From Candidatus Yaniella excrementigallinarum (lineage in GTDB: Bacteria > Actinomycetota > Actinomycetes > Actinomycetales > Micrococcaceae), in the NCBI GenBank assembly GCA_019113675.1, contig DXHA01000010.1:1-64000 (forward strand): a stretch of 64,000 bases of DNA. The letters are read 5' to 3'. Positions 38,148-47,908 of the stretch are shown here, piece by piece. The position numbers and the translations under genes were made by a program. Under the pieces are notes generated by a model. That model did not search any database. It had not been told where the DNA came from and worked only from the letters and a program-made list of their open reading frames with translations. Each line of letters starts with the position of its first letter. The first letter of the stretch is position 1.

Positions 38148-39644
38148 TTACTGCAATGGCATGACGAAGCTGGCTTCTTCTTTAACTCCGGATGGCCAGC
38201 GCGACGTTACCGTTTTCGTACGGGTCACGAACTTAAATGCGTCGGCTCCATGCTGGTTAAGATCACCAAAACCTGAGGCTTTCCACCCACCAAAAGTGTA
38301 GTAGGCAATTGGCACAGGAATGGGTACGTTGACCCCGACCATCCCGACATTCACCCGACGAGTAAATTCACGAGCTGTATCACCGTCACGAGTAAAGATA
38401 GCCACGCCATTACCGTAGATGTTTTCGGATGGTAAGGCTAAGGCCTCTTCAAAATCATCAGCTCGGACAACGGTCAATACCGGACCGAAGATTTCATCGG
38501 CATAGATAGACATTTCTTTTGATGCGTGATCGAAGATAGTTGCACCAATATAAAACCCGTCTTCGTGGCCTTCGACGGCGACACCTCTACCATCTAGGAC
38601 TAATTCGGCACCCTCATCCACACCAGCTGCTATGGCATCTTCAATGCGTTGTTTAGCTTCGGCCGTGACAACAGGCCCAAAATCCGATGTTGGATCCAGC
38701 GACGGTCCAACCTTGAGTTCTTTAGCTCTTTCGACAAGCTTATTTACCAGTGCATCGGCAGTTTTTTTACCGACGGGCACTGCCACGGATAGGGCCATGC
38801 ACCGCTCGCCCGCTGCGCCAAATGCCGCACCAATTAAAGCATCGGCGGCTTGGTCTAAATCTGCATCTGGCATGATAATGGCATGGTTTTTTGCTCCACC
38901 GAAGCACTGCGCTCGTTTGCCGTTGGATGCAGCGGTGGTATAGATCGATTGCGCAATCGGGGTGGAACCAACAAATCCAACACTTTGGACTTCTGGATGA
39001 TCTAAGAGTGCATCGACCGCGACTTTATCACCATTGACTACTTGGAACACGCCGTCTGGCAAGCCCGCGTCTTGAAAAAGTTTGGCAAGCATCAACGGCA
39101 CCGATGGGTCACGTTCGGAAGGTTTCAAGATAAAAGCGTTACCTGCTGCCAGGGCTGGTCCAGCCTGCCATAGCGGAATCATCGCTGGGAAGTTAAAGGG
39201 TGAGATTCCTACGCATACGCCAAGGGGTTGGCGCATCGAGTAAGTGTCGATGCCGGTACCGGACTGATCGGAGAATTCACCTTTCATTAAGTGTGGTGCA
39301 CCCATGCAGAACTCGATGACCTCTAGGCCTCGCTGGACATCACCTTTGGCATCATCGTAGGTTTTGCCGTGTTCGTTCGATAACGCTTTTGCCAATTCAT
39401 CCATATTTTCGTGGCATAGATCCACGAAGCGGCCAAGAATGCGGGCGCGACGTTGCGCGTTAAGCGCCGCCCATTCAATCTGAGCTTTCGCTGCAATTGC
39501 TACAGCGTCATTTACCTCAGAAACGGCTGCCAACGGTAATTTAGCGGCAACTTCTCCTTTAGCCGGGTGATACACATCAGCAAAGCGTCCTGAGGTACCT
39601 TCCACTGAGGCACCGTTTATGAAGTGCGTGAGAGTTTGTGTCAT
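38148..39644 (-). CDS. mmsA: CoA-acylating methylmalonate-semialdehyde dehydrogenase
   Basis: SVGFVGSTPIAQSIYTTAASNGKRAQCFGGAKNHAIIMPDADLD; GAAGERCMALSVAVPVG; IPVPIAYYTFGGWKASGFGD. Confidence 0.95.
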   Translation of the reverse strand: MTQTLTHFINGASVEGTSGRFADVYHPAKGEVAAKLPLAAVSEVNDAVAIAAKAQIEWAALNAQRRARILGRFVDLCHENMDELAKALSNEHGKTYDDAKGDVQRGLEVIEFCMGAPHLMKGEFSDQSGTGIDTYSMRQPLGVCVGISPFNFPAMIPLWQAGPALAAGNAFILKPSERDPSVPLMLAKLFQDAGLPDGVFQVVNGDKVAVDALLDHPEVQSVGFVGSTPIAQSIYTTAASNGKRAQCFGGAKNHAIIMPDADLDQAADALIGAAFGAAGERCMALSVAVPVGKKTADALVNKLVERAKELKVGPSLDPTSDFGPVVTAEAKQRIEDAIAAGVDEGAELVLDGRGVAVEGHEDGFYIGATIFDHASKEMSIYADEIFGPVLTVVRADDFEEALALPSENIYGNGVAIFTRDGDTAREFTRRVNVGMVGVNVPIPVPIAYYTFGGWKASGFGDLNQHGADAFKFVTRTKTVTSRWPSGVKEEASFVMPLQ

Positions 39645-39895
39645 TTATTCCCTTCCAACATGGCTCAGCCGTAGAAGATAATCCGCGGTCCACCAGTGTT
39701 TGCGTTGTTACAGCTAAGAAATTGGCTGCAACGGTTAGGCCTAATATGCCATCCTAATAGTGTCCTTGACCACACTTGAACATATTTTATTGCTAGCGTT
39801 TACTTCACAACTACTGTGCGGCTATGCACAGGTGCTGACTAGCTGTTGCGCATCGAGTGGTAGGCACTTGTCCGAGCGCAGCCTAGACTGTGGGC

Positions 39896-40585
39896 ATGTC
39901 CAATCAAGAGTTTGCTTCTGTACCAGATTCTGCACAGACCTTTTTTCTCTCCCCCACTTCCAAAGCTGGTCCTGAAGGGGAGATAAATAAGTGGCGTGCA
40001 GCTATGCAAAACCCTGAGCACTCCCAACGCTACGCCCAACGTTGGGAGCGGATTGAAGCAGCCGGCAATGATATCCATGGTGAAGCCAGAGCTATCGACG
40101 CCATGGCGCAGCGTAAATCCACTATTTTAGATGCCGGTTCGGGCAATGGACGGTTAGCCGGCTACTTAGCCCGAGCTGGACACAAGGCAATGGGAATAGA
40201 TCTTGACCCGTATTTAGTAAACGTGGCCAACACGAAATATCCCGAGGCTACCTTTGAGGTTGCAGACCTTGCCGATTTCGCTTTATACGACACCCACGGT
40301 GCGTTGAGAACTTTCGACATAGTCGTGTCGGCAGGGAATGTGCAGGCCTTCTTAGCCGCTTGGGAACGTATCCCAACGCTTCAAAATATCGCTGCCCATA
40401 TGCACGGGTCATCACGCTTCGTGACTGGTTTTCAACTGGGGCGCGGTTATTCCGCAAAGCAATTCACCACTGACGCCGAGGCTGCAGGGCTCGAAGTGTT
40501 CCAGCGGTTTGGTACCTGGCAGTTTGACCCATTTGAAGAATCCAGTGATTTTTTGTTAGCTATCCTACGATTAAAGGGCGCCTAA
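39896..40585 (+). CDS. Class I SAM-dependent methyltransferase
   Basis: TILDAGSGNGRLAGYLARAGHKAMGIDLDPYLVNVA. Confidence 0.85.
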   Translation: MSNQEFASVPDSAQTFFLSPTSKAGPEGEINKWRAAMQNPEHSQRYAQRWERIEAAGNDIHGEARAIDAMAQRKSTILDAGSGNGRLAGYLARAGHKAMGIDLDPYLVNVANTKYPEATFEVADLADFALYDTHGALRTFDIVVSAGNVQAFLAAWERIPTLQNIAAHMHGSSRFVTGFQLGRGYSAKQFTTDAEAAGLEVFQRFGTWQFDPFEESSDFLLAILRLKGA

Positions 40586-40656
40586 TTTTCTGATTCGCAG
40601 GCGCACTCGGATCATCCTAGAATCGTCCCGTCACTTCCTACCGATAGAAAGCTTCT

Positions 40657-41835
40657 GTGCCGAACGCAAATAATCTTCCCACCCCACATCGTACGCTTAC
40701 TCGCCAATTATGCGGGGTTATGTGGGTTGTTCTATTTGGGTTTGGCACGTTTTTCCTTAACTATGCAACGCTTGTGCCTGTCGGAGAGGGCATGGGATTA
40801 ACAACCGTTACTGCCGGTTCGATTTTGACCATCATGATGGTCGCGGTAGTTGGTGTGCAACCGGTTGCCTCGATATTGAACTCGCGATTCGGGCCACGTC
40901 ATGCACTTGGTATAGCCCTAATCCTACAGGGCATCAGCAATATCGTTGGATTAGTTGATGGTTCTCCAATAGCAGTTCTTTTGACAGCAAGTATTATCGG
41001 TGGTCTGGGTTTTGGCGTCCTGGTAGTTAGTGGTACTGCAGTAGTTCCTTCAACTGTCGTGCCAAGCCGGTTGGGGCGAGCACTCGGCTACTTTGGTGCT
41101 ACAACTGCCGGTGCCACAGCGCTCGGGGCCCCGACTGGTCTCTGGCTTATCGAAGTTATACCACCTGTTGGTTTGCGCTGGGTAGGTTGTGTGTTGATTG
41201 TGGTGGCATTACCTGCGTTATTGCTTATTCCCAAAACACAGCGAAGCCTAGAAAGTTCTGCATCAGAATACTCAACTGAGAACACCGGCAATTTGACGGG
41301 ACGACGCTTCAGTGGTCTTGTAATCGTCTTATTACCGGTGGCTATAGCAATGACCGCTTTTGGCTTAATTCTGGCATTTGGGCCGTTGGATAATAAAACT
41401 TCAGCCGCCGAGTTCATAGTCACCATGCAAGTACTTGCCATCATTGGGCGGTTTTTGGCCAGCTCTGCTCTGGACCACCGTACTGGTAAAAGTGTCATGG
41501 TGGGGGCTATTATCTTGGCTCTTATAGGTTTAGCCTCGACGGCGCTTTTGTCTGGCGGCTTGGAGCTTTATCTTGCAATGGTGGTATTAGGCTTCGGTAT
41601 TGGTTCGATACAAGCTGCCAGTCTTGTGTTGTGTTTTGAGCAGGCAGGTAATGCTAACCACGGCAGTGTTGCGTGGAATATGACCTTTGATATTGGTCTA
41701 GGTTTTGCGGGGTTGGTAGGCGGCTTCGGGTTCACCTATTGGGGGGCGGCTGCCACCTACGGGGTGTGCGCTACTGCTTTATTGCTAACCGGGATGTTAT
41801 TCGTGATGTATTTCCGTGGGCAACGACGGGTCTAG
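40657..41835 (+). CDS. Major facilitator superfamily transporter
   Basis: Multi-TM protein of about 12 hydrophobic segments; GTG start. Confidence 0.85.
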   Translation: MPNANNLPTPHRTLTRQLCGVMWVVLFGFGTFFLNYATLVPVGEGMGLTTVTAGSILTIMMVAVVGVQPVASILNSRFGPRHALGIALILQGISNIVGLVDGSPIAVLLTASIIGGLGFGVLVVSGTAVVPSTVVPSRLGRALGYFGATTAGATALGAPTGLWLIEVIPPVGLRWVGCVLIVVALPALLLIPKTQRSLESSASEYSTENTGNLTGRRFSGLVIVLLPVAIAMTAFGLILAFGPLDNKTSAAEFIVTMQVLAIIGRFLASSALDHRTGKSVMVGAIILALIGLASTALLSGGLELYLAMVVLGFGIGSIQAASLVLCFEQAGNANHGSVAWNMTFDIGLGFAGLVGGFGFTYWGAAATYGVCATALLLTGMLFVMYFRGQRRV

Positions 41836-41850
41836 CCCGTAAATTCGAGG

Positions 41851-42705
41851 TTATGCATCAGTAGCCCAGATGGTTGATTCGTGTTCGACTATGGCAGTGT
41901 CAGATTCAATGGCCTTGTCAACCAGTTGGTTAATCACCGTGGTTGAATTGTCTATTTCGATAGCGACACTACGATACTCTCCGGCAGTTGCTAGTAGGGC
42001 TTGCACGTGCGCGGTAGGGTCCGGATAACTCGGATCGTAACCGACTACTATGTCTACAACGTTTGGGACCGGCCCAGGATAAGCAATAAGAAAACCGGTG
42101 ATCTCCCGGTCTTGTCGTGTAACAAATGCCTGTTCTGCCCCGGTCTGCGGAGCAAGCAGTAATTGTTGAGCTTGCGTCAGGCTTAACTGAGACGGATCCC
42201 AATCGTGTGTAGCGTTGTAGTATTCGGCAACTACTTTAGATAGTTCCACTGATCCGGTAGCTATTTCTTGGACACCGATATCAGTGGGTTCATACGAGTT
42301 GGCTGCCAGGATGACCCGTTGGGAGTGTTGAATAGGCGAAAAACCCCGATGAGCCAACCATGCAGCAGTATCCGCGTCACCGGTTACTGAGCGAGTTTTC
42401 AACGCCGTTTGCTCGGGAAGATGTTCCAAAAGTCGATTGAACAGTTCCGTTGCAATACCGCGTTGGCGTTGCAGCGGGGCGGTTTCTATAAAACACCAGA
42501 GCCGTTGTGGGTGTAGAGCTTGGGTCCGAATCGCCCCGGCTGCAACCGGGATGCCATCGTCAACAGCTACTAGTCCGACGCCGAAGGGTTCCTGGGTCGA
42601 GGGTCCTAATATGGCGCGGTCGTAGTGGTGCTGCGCATTTGCTGGGTCTCCAAAGAGTTCCAGTAGACGAAGGTCATCGCCGTCTCGCCAGTCGCGGATG
42701 TGCAT
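41851..42705 (-). CDS. GNAT-family N-acetyltransferase
   Basis: CFIETAPLQRQRGIATELFNRLLEHL; adjacent to glyS. Confidence 0.75.
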   Translation of the reverse strand: MHIRDWRDGDDLRLLELFGDPANAQHHYDRAILGPSTQEPFGVGLVAVDDGIPVAAGAIRTQALHPQRLWCFIETAPLQRQRGIATELFNRLLEHLPEQTALKTRSVTGDADTAAWLAHRGFSPIQHSQRVILAANSYEPTDIGVQEIATGSVELSKVVAEYYNATHDWDPSQLSLTQAQQLLLAPQTGAEQAFVTRQDREITGFLIAYPGPVPNVVDIVVGYDPSYPDPTAHVQALLATAGEYRSVAIEIDNSTTVINQLVDKAIESDTAIVEHESTIWATDA

Positions 42706-44082
42706 CTAGACTCCCAGGTGTTCCGATAGGTAGCTTTCAACTTTGTCTAGCGAAACGCGTTCTTGTGCCATGGTGTCACGGTCTCGGACCGTGACAGCGT
42801 TATCGTCCAAAGAGTCAAAGTCAAAGGTCACGCAGTAAGGAGTTCCGATTTCATCGTGACGGCGGTAACGTCGCCCGATCGCACCGGCATCGTCGTAGTC
42901 AACGTTCCAGCGCTTACGTAAGGCGGCAGCTAGATTATTTGCTGGTTCTGCTAACTCACTCTTCTTCGACAGCGGTAAGACTGCGGCTTTCACCGGAGCC
43001 AAACGAGGATCCAAACGTAGGACAGTCCGTTTTTCGGTACCACCTTTAGTATTCGGCGCTTCGTCTTCCGAATACGCATCTACTAAGAAAGCCATAAGTG
43101 ATCTAGTCAGGCCCCACGATGGTTCGATGACGTAGGGGGTATACCGCTCACCGGTGGCCTGATCGAAGTATTGCATCTTGGTTCCAGAACCTGCTGTGTG
43201 GTTGGACAGATCGTAGTCACCGCGGTTAGCGATACCCATAAGTTCGCCCCAGTCGCCACCAGCAAAACCGAATTTGTATTCTAAATCGATAGTCACCGAA
43301 GAGTAGTGAGCCCGCTCTCCGTCTGGCACATTGTATTGACGCAAGTTATCCGGATTGATGCCTAAGTCAAAGAACCATTGTTGGGCTTGGTCTACCCAGG
43401 TTTCAAACCATTGGTCGGCGTCTGTCGGTGGGATGAAAAACTGGATTTCCATCTGTTCGAATTCACGCGTGCGGAAGATAAAGTTCCCGGGCGTGATTTC
43501 GTTACGGAAGGCCTTACCGATCTGGGCAATACCGAATGGTGGTTTTTTGCGTGATGTATTCATCACATTCAAAAAGTTCAAGTACATACCCTGGGCGGTT
43601 TCTGGTCGCAGATAGTGGAGGCCCTCTTCGTCAGCAACAGGTCCAAGGAAAGTGCGTACCAGTCCAGAAAACGTACGTGGCTCAGTCATTTTTCCGCGGG
43701 TGCCGCAGTTGGGGCAAGCAAGCTCAGAAAGTTCAGGCGTGCGCCCGTGTTTTTCTTCGAATGCTTCGACTAGGTGATCATGACGAGCCCGATGGTTACA
43801 CACGGTGCATTCGGACAGCGGATCAACGAATGTCTCGACGTGACCGGAAGCCTCCCAGACTTGGCGTGGCAGGATAATAGACGAGTCCAGCCCAACCATG
43901 TCGCCACGACCTCGAACAAAGGTATTCCACCACTGTGATTTGATGTTTTCTTTGAGTTCGACGCCTAGTGGGCCGTAGTCCCACGCCGAGCGTGAACCGC
44001 CGTAAATCTCGCCGGCTTGGAATACGAATCCGCGACGTTTTGCCAGGTTCGTAACCTGGTCGAGCGTGGACGGTTGTGCCAT
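42706..44082 (-). CDS. glyS: Glycine--tRNA ligase (single-chain alpha2 type)
   Basis: [60 protein letters not shown]. Confidence 0.96.
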   Translation of the reverse strand: MAQPSTLDQVTNLAKRRGFVFQAGEIYGGSRSAWDYGPLGVELKENIKSQWWNTFVRGRGDMVGLDSSIILPRQVWEASGHVETFVDPLSECTVCNHRARHDHLVEAFEEKHGRTPELSELACPNCGTRGKMTEPRTFSGLVRTFLGPVADEEGLHYLRPETAQGMYLNFLNVMNTSRKKPPFGIAQIGKAFRNEITPGNFIFRTREFEQMEIQFFIPPTDADQWFETWVDQAQQWFFDLGINPDNLRQYNVPDGERAHYSSVTIDLEYKFGFAGGDWGELMGIANRGDYDLSNHTAGSGTKMQYFDQATGERYTPYVIEPSWGLTRSLMAFLVDAYSEDEAPNTKGGTEKRTVLRLDPRLAPVKAAVLPLSKKSELAEPANNLAAALRKRWNVDYDDAGAIGRRYRRHDEIGTPYCVTFDFDSLDDNAVTVRDRDTMAQERVSLDKVESYLSEHLGV

Positions 44083-44193
44083 GGAGGTATCACTTTCCGT
44101 TATCGAAGAAGTATAGATTGTTGTGATCAGGAGCTGACCTGCACCTAGTTTAGGATAGTCGAAACTTTAGCGCTGGTGGGTGACAATGGATGT

Positions 44194-44424
44194 ATGAGTT
44201 CTGCTTCTGAAACCCTCTTTATCCGTGACGAGATGATCCGACTTGGACAGGCTCTAAAGCTAGCGAACATAGTCGAAGATGGCGTGGATGCTCGCGACGT
44301 CATTATTAGTGGAGACATCTTAGTCAATGATCAAACAGAAACCCGCCGAGGACGGCAATTATTTGCCGGAGATGTGATTACCATCGCTCAGCTAGATCTT
44401 GATGTCATCATTGCCACAGAATAA
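44194..44424 (+). CDS. RNA-binding S4-domain protein (YbcJ-like)
   Basis: IRLGQALKLANIVEDGVDARDVIISGDILVNDQTETRRGRQLFAGDVI. Confidence 0.88.
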   Translation: MSSASETLFIRDEMIRLGQALKLANIVEDGVDARDVIISGDILVNDQTETRRGRQLFAGDVITIAQLDLDVIIATE

Positions 44425-44429
44425 GCAAG

Positions 44430-45086
44430 CTAGCTTCCAGACACGGTTTCGTGAACATGCTTTTCAATAAAATTCACGAGGTGACCAATTTCATCCGGGT
44501 GGATCCCGTGGCCAACTCCGTTGTAGGTACGTTCTTCAAGCTGGACTCGCGGCCGTAGCCAATTTCCGGTTTCGGCAATACGATCGCTTGATACAATCGG
44601 GTCAGCTGGATCATATCCCCAGAAAAGCGGTGGTTGTGTTTTGGCAACCTGGGCGTCGTCAAAAAGTGATTCGAGCTCTGGGGCACCTGTGGTGTCGACA
44701 ATAAATCCGGACAGCCCGATAACAGTGGTATAGGCTTCTGGGTGTATACGCATTAACGACGTTGCCATCGCCATACCTTGTGAAAACCCTAGTAGTGACA
44801 CGCTTCGGTAGTCCTTCGCCACGGATTGGACCCATTCGTCAAGTTGTATCACTGCTTTTTTAACATCATCAGCGTTGGCGTCCAGCTCAGTCGATATTGG
44901 GAACCAGCAATACCCTCCAAAATGTTCGGGCAATTTTTTTGGTGCCTGCACGCTAGCGATCGTGTATCGGTCGTCAAAGTAATTACCCAGAGGAAACAGA
45001 TCATTTTCATCTGCTCCGAATCCGTGAAGAAATACCAACAGATCGGAATCCGGGCGGGGTGCTTCGTGCGACCAGCGAATATGCAT
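44430..45086 (-). CDS. Phospholipase/carboxylesterase family alpha/beta hydrolase
   Basis: LLVFLHGFGADENDLFPLG; LLGFSQGMAMATSLM; GHGIHPDE. Confidence 0.9.
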   Translation of the reverse strand: MHIRWSHEAPRPDSDLLVFLHGFGADENDLFPLGNYFDDRYTIASVQAPKKLPEHFGGYCWFPISTELDANADDVKKAVIQLDEWVQSVAKDYRSVSLLGFSQGMAMATSLMRIHPEAYTTVIGLSGFIVDTTGAPELESLFDDAQVAKTQPPLFWGYDPADPIVSSDRIAETGNWLRPRVQLEERTYNGVGHGIHPDEIGHLVNFIEKHVHETVSGS

Positions 45087-45090
45087 ACGT

Positions 45091-46230
45091 TTAAAGTCCT
45101 AGTGTTGTTGTCATATCAGCAGCGACCTGATGAAGATCGGTCAGGAACCCGTCGTGACCGATGGGTGAATCTATCATATGTACCGGCGTTTGAGAACCAA
45201 AATCTGCAGCCAGTTGGTAGCTTTGTTCTGGAAAATACAACCTATCTGAGTTCACCGCGACAATGAAAGGTGTAGCCGTTATCCTTGCAATGGCAGTGGC
45301 TTGGCCTCCACGGGCCCGACCCACATCGTGAGACATCAGCGCTTCGGTCAGGGCGATATATGAATTGGCGTCGAATCTCGCCGCCATATCTTTAGCCTTA
45401 TAATCGAGGTAAGACTCCACTTGGTAACGGCCAGTGCGCTGGGTCATCGACGAGCCCAATGGGTTTTCATCGCCTTGAAACTTTCGACCGAAACGAGCGT
45501 TCAACTCTGGTTCAGAACGATAATTAATGTGCGCGATTCTACGTGCGATGCCCAGCCCTTGGGTAGGTTCTGGACCATCATAGTAGTCCCCGCCGTTGAA
45601 ATGCGGGTCAAGACGAATTGCTTCAACCTGCGCTTGAGCGAAAGCTATCTGTTCGGCTGTGGATTGTCCACCGCAAGCGACAACCCCAACCCCGGCAACT
45701 CTGTCAGGGTACATGATTGCCCATTCCAAGGCGCGCCCACCGCCCATAGAGCCGCCAATCACGGCGTGGAATCGTTGGATTCCCAGCAGATCAGCAAGCT
45801 TAGCTTCGGCATGCACGGAGTCCCGAAGAGTCACAAAAGGAAAGCGGGATCCATAGGGTCGCTGGTTTTTATCCAGTGACGAGGGCCCTGTAGACCCATA
45901 GCAGCCACCAATCATATTGGTGGCAATTACAAACCACTTTCTAGTGTCGATGGGTTTACCTGGGCCAACCACGTATTCCCACCAACCGGGCTCTGGTAGC
46001 TGACTGGATGAGGCAACGTGACTATCTCCCGTCAGTGCATGTTGGATAAGCACCGCATTGGATTTGTCAGCGGCAAGTGTACCCCAAGTTTCAAAAGCGA
46101 TTTCGACGTGCGGTAAATAACCGCCCGTTTCAAAATATAGTTCGCCAATATTTACTGTTTGTAGGGCAGCGTCTGCCACGTATGTAGCCGGGTCGGTCAC
46201 TGTTTCAAGATCCAATGACATGACCTTCAA
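45091..46230 (-). CDS. metX: Homoserine O-acetyltransferase
   Basis: ALTGDSHVA; NMIGGCYGSTGPSSLD; VIGGSMGGGRALEWAIMYPDRV; IGHDGFLTD. Confidence 0.95.
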   Translation of the reverse strand: MKVMSLDLETVTDPATYVADAALQTVNIGELYFETGGYLPHVEIAFETWGTLAADKSNAVLIQHALTGDSHVASSSQLPEPGWWEYVVGPGKPIDTRKWFVIATNMIGGCYGSTGPSSLDKNQRPYGSRFPFVTLRDSVHAEAKLADLLGIQRFHAVIGGSMGGGRALEWAIMYPDRVAGVGVVACGGQSTAEQIAFAQAQVEAIRLDPHFNGGDYYDGPEPTQGLGIARRIAHINYRSEPELNARFGRKFQGDENPLGSSMTQRTGRYQVESYLDYKAKDMAARFDANSYIALTEALMSHDVGRARGGQATAIARITATPFIVAVNSDRLYFPEQSYQLAADFGSQTPVHMIDSPIGHDGFLTDLHQVAADMTTTLGL

Positions 46231-46237
46231 CTCCTTG

Positions 46238-47581
46238 TTAAACCGTTGCAGCGGCTGTAAAGCCAGACTGCAGGTCGTCCAAAATGTCTGAGATATCTTC
46301 CAGGCCTACCGATAGACGCACCAGGCCTGGTTTTACACCAGCTGCTAATTGCTCAGCTTCGGAAAGCTGGGCATGGGTTGTCGTGGCTGGATGTACAACA
46401 AGTGAGCGAACATCGCCCAGATTGGCCACGAGTTTGTGCAGCGTTAGTGATTCAGCGAACTTCTGTCCTGCCTTGGCACCGCCGACGATTTCAAATGAGA
46501 CAATACCCGAGGTGCCCTGTGGCAGTAGACGCTGTGCACGCTCGTAGTACGGCGAAGATTCTAGTCCGGCATATTGCACTTTTTCGACTTGTGGATGGGC
46601 TTCTAACCATTCGGCTACACGTTGCGCGTTTGCTAGGTGGCGTTCCATTCGCAACGATAATGTTTCCAAACCCAGGTTCACCAGATATGAATTAAAGGGC
46701 GAGGCAGCATTACCCATGTCTCGTAGCAGTTGGGTACGTATGCGCATGATGTATGCCAGGTTGGCGCCCAATGGACCATGTGGCCCAAAGTCTGTACCAA
46801 AAACGACACCGTGGTAGGACTCATCAGGTTCATTGAACCAGGGGAACTTTTCTGGATTGGCTGTCCAGTCAAAATTGCCGGAGTCAACAATGACGCCGCC
46901 CATCACAGCAGCGTGACCGCTTAAGTATTTGGTGGTGGAATGCACCACGATGTCGGCGCCGTGCTCAAATGGGCGAAATACGCTTGGTGGCGTCAGCGTA
47001 GAATCAATAATTACCGGAATACCAGCATCATGGGCGATTTCAGCAACCGCAGGTAGGTCAAGAACATCGGCCTTTGGGTTCCCGAGCACTTCACCAAAGA
47101 TTGCCTTGGTGTTGGGTTTAATTGCATTGCGCCATTCATCCAAATCGTTTGGATCCTGCACAAAAATGGTCTCAATGCCTAACCGTGGAAGGGTGTGTTT
47201 GAACAGATTCTGCGTTCCGCCATATAGTGATGTCGAGACGACCACGGAATCACCCGATCCGGCAACATTGAGTACGCTCAAGGTAGTTGCAGACTGTCCG
47301 GAGGATAAAACAACAGCACCAACGCCACCTTCTAGAGCGGCAATTTTATTCTCAACGGCATCATTTGTAGGGTTTGTCAGCCGAGTGTAGATGGGCCCTA
47401 GTTCCGATAAGGCAAAACGTCCAGCGGCTGCTGAGGTATCAGGAAAGTTAAAACTTGTGGTCTGATAAATGGGAAGCTGCGTCGCCCCATAATCTGAATC
47501 CTCAACCATTCCAGAGTGGATCTGACGGGTCGTAAGTCCCCACGTGGACTGATCAGTGATATCGCGTTGTGCCAATTGCAA
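46238..47581 (-). CDS. metY: O-acetylhomoserine aminocarboxypropyltransferase
   Basis: GATQLPIYQTTSFNFPDT; STTKYLSGHAAVMGGVIVD; SLVVHPATTTHAQLS; TTG start with GGAG SD. Confidence 0.95.
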   Translation of the reverse strand: MQLAQRDITDQSTWGLTTRQIHSGMVEDSDYGATQLPIYQTTSFNFPDTSAAAGRFALSELGPIYTRLTNPTNDAVENKIAALEGGVGAVVLSSGQSATTLSVLNVAGSGDSVVVSTSLYGGTQNLFKHTLPRLGIETIFVQDPNDLDEWRNAIKPNTKAIFGEVLGNPKADVLDLPAVAEIAHDAGIPVIIDSTLTPPSVFRPFEHGADIVVHSTTKYLSGHAAVMGGVIVDSGNFDWTANPEKFPWFNEPDESYHGVVFGTDFGPHGPLGANLAYIMRIRTQLLRDMGNAASPFNSYLVNLGLETLSLRMERHLANAQRVAEWLEAHPQVEKVQYAGLESSPYYERAQRLLPQGTSGIVSFEIVGGAKAGQKFAESLTLHKLVANLGDVRSLVVHPATTTHAQLSEAEQLAAGVKPGLVRLSVGLEDISDILDDLQSGFTAAATV

Positions 47582-47647
47582 AGACTCCTTGTAAAACTAA
47601 AGGGGTCTTCTCAACGCCCGTCTACCGCGCAGGCTATATGACGTGCG

Positions 47648-47765
47648 CGAAGACCCGCGCTTGTCCCAATTTGTCATGAGACCTGGTCCTCACCCGGGGC
47701 ACCCCACCGCGGTGGAGGGTTGCCGGTCAGTAAGCCGGGGCATTACTACTGACACTCGTGACCAA
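47648..47765 (-). ncRNA. SAM-IV-type S-adenosylmethionine riboswitch
   Basis: Minus strand GGTCACGAGTGTCAGTAGTAATGCCCCGGCTTACTGACCGGCAACCCTCCACCGCGGTGGGGTGCCCCGGGTGAGGACC; SAM-I/IV core (GCCGGCAACC, GGTGCC) in the actinobacterial form, upstream of metY. Confidence 0.9.
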
Positions 47766-47908
47766 CACCCACTACTATGCCAGAAATTATGGCAAATGGC
47801 GACTGGAAATACCACACGGTGAAATCATCGTCTTGATTTCACTTCACAGCCGCGACTCAGGGGTTTTGAACCCTGCAAAACGCTAGTTACACGTTGTATT
47901 GTTGATGC

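Noticed and set aside
39645-39889. Short inverted repeats upstream of mmsA (ttagg...cctaa, cagc...gctg)
   Set aside because: Arms only 4-5 bp; not above chance without comparative support.
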